Of a stretch of DNA of 64,000 bases, positions 61,756 through 64,000 are shown piece by piece; positions within the stretch are counted from its first letter, which is position 1, and each line of letters begins with the position of its first letter. The notes beneath the pieces were generated by a model that made no database searches, was not told the origin of the DNA, and worked only from the letters and a program-made list of their open reading frames with translations. The stretch lies in the NCBI GenBank assembly GCA_002495905.1, contig DAHJ01000035.1:3840-67839 (forward strand), written 5' to 3'. This stretch comes from Thaumarchaeota archaeon UBA223. Lineage in GTDB: Archaea > Thermoproteota > Nitrososphaeria > Nitrososphaerales > UBA57. The translations under genes and the position numbers were made by a program.

Positions 61756-63192
61756 TCAATATGTAGATTTTGAAAAAGATTTTGGTTTGTTTTTATATTT
61801 TTTCATGACGGAATTTATATTTTTTTGAAGAATCATTGATCTTTCAGGAGCTGTGCCGACATATTTAGAATAGTTAAAGAGATTTTTCAGATCAAGATCC
61901 AATTCAGACAAATATTTATTCTTAGAAATCAAGGTAAACAAAGGATTGGGTTTACCTAGTTCGATATCATCCCAAGCTTCTAAAGAGATTTTTCGGAATT
62001 CTTCATGAAGGGTCTGGCGATTTTTACCTTTTTTAGACAAATCCATCATTATAGGTTCAAGTAATGCAAAAGGCCCGTAAATATCCAAGTTCTTTTTTAT
62101 ATTTATTTCGGATATCTCCATGCCTGACAATATCTCAGAATATATCATAAGACATTCATCTAGAGCAAGAAAACTTTCTGGAAGAAATAGTCTACGGTTT
62201 GCAGAATCGTCCAGAGTTCTTTCCAATATACTATTAGATGCATTAGAACTGGCAACATTCAAAAATGAAGAAACGTAACGTGTTAAAGACGAAATTCTTT
62301 CAGTCATAATAGGATTGCGTTTAAAAGGCATAGCACTAGAACCGACTTGAAGTTTTTTTCTTGGTTCTTTGAATTCACCAAAAGGAGGAGATTGTAAGAT
62401 TCTAAAGTCGAGAGAGAATTTATGCATACTTTGAGCTAAGGACGACAAGGCAGAAAGAATTAAGAAATCAACTTTGCGAGGATATGTTTGAGAAGAAACT
62501 ACAAATGCTTTAACGTCGAGATTTTTCATAACGTCATTTTCAAAATTCCTAGTATTTTTACCTAATAAACGCTTATAGCTAGCTGATGTACCCACAGCTC
62601 CTTTAATTCCCTTACCGAGAACGACATTATCCAGAATAAACTCAATATTTTTAATATCGAGTAACAAATCTTGAGCGTAAAGTGAAAATCGATAACCCAA
62701 AGTAGTAGGTTCGGCAGCCTGGATGTGAGTCCAACCCATACAAACGGTTTTATTATGAGTTTTTATTTTTTTAGAAAGTGAATCTAAACAAGCAACGATT
62801 TTTTCTAAAATAATGATTAGAGCTTCACGAATTACAAGAATATCAGCGTTATCGACAATATCCATAGAAGTAGCTCCAAGATGAATTTTGCCACCACCAA
62901 CTTTAGCTTGATCAGCAAAAGTTTTGATTTCAGACATTAAATCATGTCTTATTTTTTTTTCAGTTTCAAGTGAACGTTTAATATCAACGTGCTTTTCAGA
63001 AGAATATTTCTTAATGTCGTTTAATTCAGCCTTAGTTATTAAACCATGTTTGTATTGAGAAGAAGCAATTTCATACCAGATTTTTCTCCATTTTGTACGT
63101 CTAGTTTTTTCAGAGAATATAGAACGCATTTCGTCACTGCCATAACGCCATGAGAAAGGTGATTTATAATTATCAAATTCAGAACCAGTCAA
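61756..63192 (-). CDS. purB: Adenylosuccinate lyase
   Basis: Two steps of purine synthesis: AMP from adenylosuccinate and AICAR from SAICAR. 478 residues with the fumarase-superfamily signature GSSAMPFKRNPIMTERI, plus TSMDIVDNADIL and WTHIQAAEPTTLGYR. C-terminal part ends LRRFL-like basic residues (KKYKNKPKSFSKSTY). Downstream of fumC by 12 nt, which links two enzymes that both involve fumarate. Confidence 0.94.
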   Translation of the reverse strand: MTGSEFDNYKSPFSWRYGSDEMRSIFSEKTRRTKWRKIWYEIASSQYKHGLITKAELNDIKKYSSEKHVDIKRSLETEKKIRHDLMSEIKTFADQAKVGGGKIHLGATSMDIVDNADILVIREALIIILEKIVACLDSLSKKIKTHNKTVCMGWTHIQAAEPTTLGYRFSLYAQDLLLDIKNIEFILDNVVLGKGIKGAVGTSASYKRLLGKNTRNFENDVMKNLDVKAFVVSSQTYPRKVDFLILSALSSLAQSMHKFSLDFRILQSPPFGEFKEPRKKLQVGSSAMPFKRNPIMTERISSLTRYVSSFLNVASSNASNSILERTLDDSANRRLFLPESFLALDECLMIYSEILSGMEISEINIKKNLDIYGPFALLEPIMMDLSKKGKNRQTLHEEFRKISLEAWDDIELGKPNPLFTLISKNKYLSELDLDLKNLFNYSKYVGTAPERSMILQKNINSVMKKYKNKPKSFSKSTY

Positions 63193-63204
63193 ACCATACT
63201 CACA

Positions 63205-64000
63205 TCATTTATTGTCCTTATTGATTATAAATCGTGGGTCGGTAGGTTGAGTTAAGGAATTAACATTAAGAATTTTTTTTAACTGATCTTCAGTAAGAAT
63301 TTCTTCTTTTAATATTATATCCAATATATTCATATCAGAGATTGTAGATTTTTTAGCAATTTTTGAAGCATTAGAATATCCAATATATTTATTCAATATT
63401 GTAGCAAGACCAATACTTTCTTCAGCGTATTTACGACAAATGAGTTCATTAGCAGTAATTCCATCAATACATAATTTTCTCATTTGTTTGATTGAATTAG
63501 TAAGAATATTGATAGAAAACAATACGTTATAGGAAATCATAGGCATCATAACATTGAGTTCAAGTTGCCCTGCCTGAGTTGCATAGGCAACGCCAGAATC
63601 AGAACCAATAACATGAAAACAAACCATATTCACCATCTCAAGAATGGAAGGATTAACTTTTCCAGGCATAATAGATGAGCCTGGAGCAATAGCTGGAAGA
63701 TTAATTTCAGACAGTCCAGTTCGTGGACCTGATGATAGCAATCTCAAGTCATTAGAAATGCGAGTAAGTTCAAGTGATAAATTTCTAAAACTAGAAGACA
63801 AAGAAGAAATGTCTTTTTGACTTTGCATAGATTCTCGCAAATCGTTAGATTGTTTCAGTGAAAGTTTTGTTTCTAGAGAAAGTTCACGAACCATTAATTT
63901 AGAATAATTTGGATGAGTATTAATGCCAGTTCCTGCAGCGCTGCCACCAATTCCTAAGTAGAAGAGTTGTTTTTTACAATGTTGTATATCTTGAAGACAT
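63205..64000 (-). CDS. fumC: Fumarate hydratase class II, partial (N-terminus outside window)
   Basis: The frame enters from the right edge without a start. From the edge it reads on to LGIGGSAAGTGINTHPNYSK (fumarate-binding loop) and then APGSSIMPGKVNPSILEMVN, the superfamily signature, and ends LTQPTDPRFIINKDNK. A methionine at 63894 is internal. It hydrates fumarate to malate in the TCA/4-hydroxybutyrate cycle and recycles fumarate released by ArgH and PurB. About 265 residues are visible. Confidence 0.94.
   Translation of the reverse strand, partial: CLQDIQHCKKQLFYLGIGGSAAGTGINTHPNYSKLMVRELSLETKLSLKQSNDLRESMQSQKDISSLSSSFRNLSLELTRISNDLRLLSSGPRTGLSEINLPAIAPGSSIMPGKVNPSILEMVNMVCFHVIGSDSGVAYATQAGQLELNVMMPMISYNVLFSINILTNSIKQMRKLCIDGITANELICRKYAEESIGLATILNKYIGYSNASKIAKKSTISDMNILDIILKEEILTEDQLKKILNVNSLTQPTDPRFIINKDNK

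Noticed and set aside
63205..63894. Treating the fumarase-like frame as a complete 229-residue gene
   Set aside because: The frame continues to the window edge and encodes the conserved fumarate-binding loop upstream of that methionine, so the gene is edge-truncated.
1..64000. tRNA or rRNA genes, CRISPR arrays, insertion sequences, prophage
   Set aside because: All gaps were read; none shows the T-loop or acceptor pattern of a tRNA, and no repeat-spacer pattern, transposase or integrase motif was seen.

Overview
The window looks like a chromosomal segment of an ammonia-oxidising archaeon (Thaumarchaeota/Nitrososphaerota), most likely a low-GC marine Nitrosopumilales lineage. Directly seen support: RNA polymerase subunits A and B are each encoded as one unsplit gene; a ribosomal protein S30e gene is present; lysine/arginine synthesis uses the LysW carrier; a cytochrome b, Rieske and plastocyanin-like set sits together. 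DNA is strongly AT-rich, genes are packed with few and short gaps, and many starts are leaderless ATG/TTG/GTG codons about 25-28 bp after a TATA-like box. No tRNA, rRNA, CRISPR array, insertion sequence or prophage was found, and no gene-free stretch exceeds about 150 bp.

Layout. 1-6.6 kb: rpoA (partial), rpoB, rpoH, all on the minus strand. 6.7-20.7 kb: housekeeping genes (CoA-binding protein, proteasome alpha, DUF371, a decarboxylase-like GHMP protein, a DUF11 surface protein, RadA, a FixX-like ferredoxin, FEN1, an HD phosphohydrolase, threonine synthase with a CysO-like sulfur carrier and its E1 enzyme, an acetyltransferase, EF-2). 20.7-28.7 kb: an eight-gene minus-strand operon argG-argH-lysW-lysX-lysY-lysZ-lysJ-lysK, divergent from an ACT-domain regulator. 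29.5-42.2 kb: inositol-phosphate synthase and inositol monophosphatase back to back, Nudix, pyrF, purA, cis-prenyltransferase, DUF373, a coiled-coil protein, THEP1-type NTPase, RNase HII, fibrillarin and Nop5, S30e, a small membrane protein, class I lysyl-tRNA synthetase.

42.2-55.8 kb is the accessory part: a surface-glycan cluster with a methyltransferase, PIG-L deacetylase, sugar epimerase, two glycosyltransferases, a CMP-nonulosonate synthetase fused to a complete LarA-type nickel-pincer racemase domain, a NeuB-type synthase, a TIM-barrel isomerase, two different nucleotide-sugar dehydrogenases (one carrying a CBS pair), a CDP-glycerol-transferase-like protein and a sugar nucleotidyltransferase. 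The natural reading is synthesis and transfer of a nonulosonic and uronic acid glycan onto the cell surface or S-layer. An HTH-CBS regulator follows, with a perfect palindrome between it and the nucleotidyltransferase.

56.4-64 kb: a methionine synthase encoded as two overlapping genes, the bc1/b6f-like respiratory genes (cytochrome b, Rieske, divergent plastocyanin), DUF99, adenylosuccinate lyase and the start-side part missing/edge-truncated class II fumarase.

The best candidates for new biology are the NeuA-LarA fusion, the Lrp-type HTH fused to LysK, the mevalonate-decarboxylase homologue whose catalytic Asp is Gln, and the threonine synthase/CysO-like/E1 set. All function calls come from reading motifs; no database search was possible.
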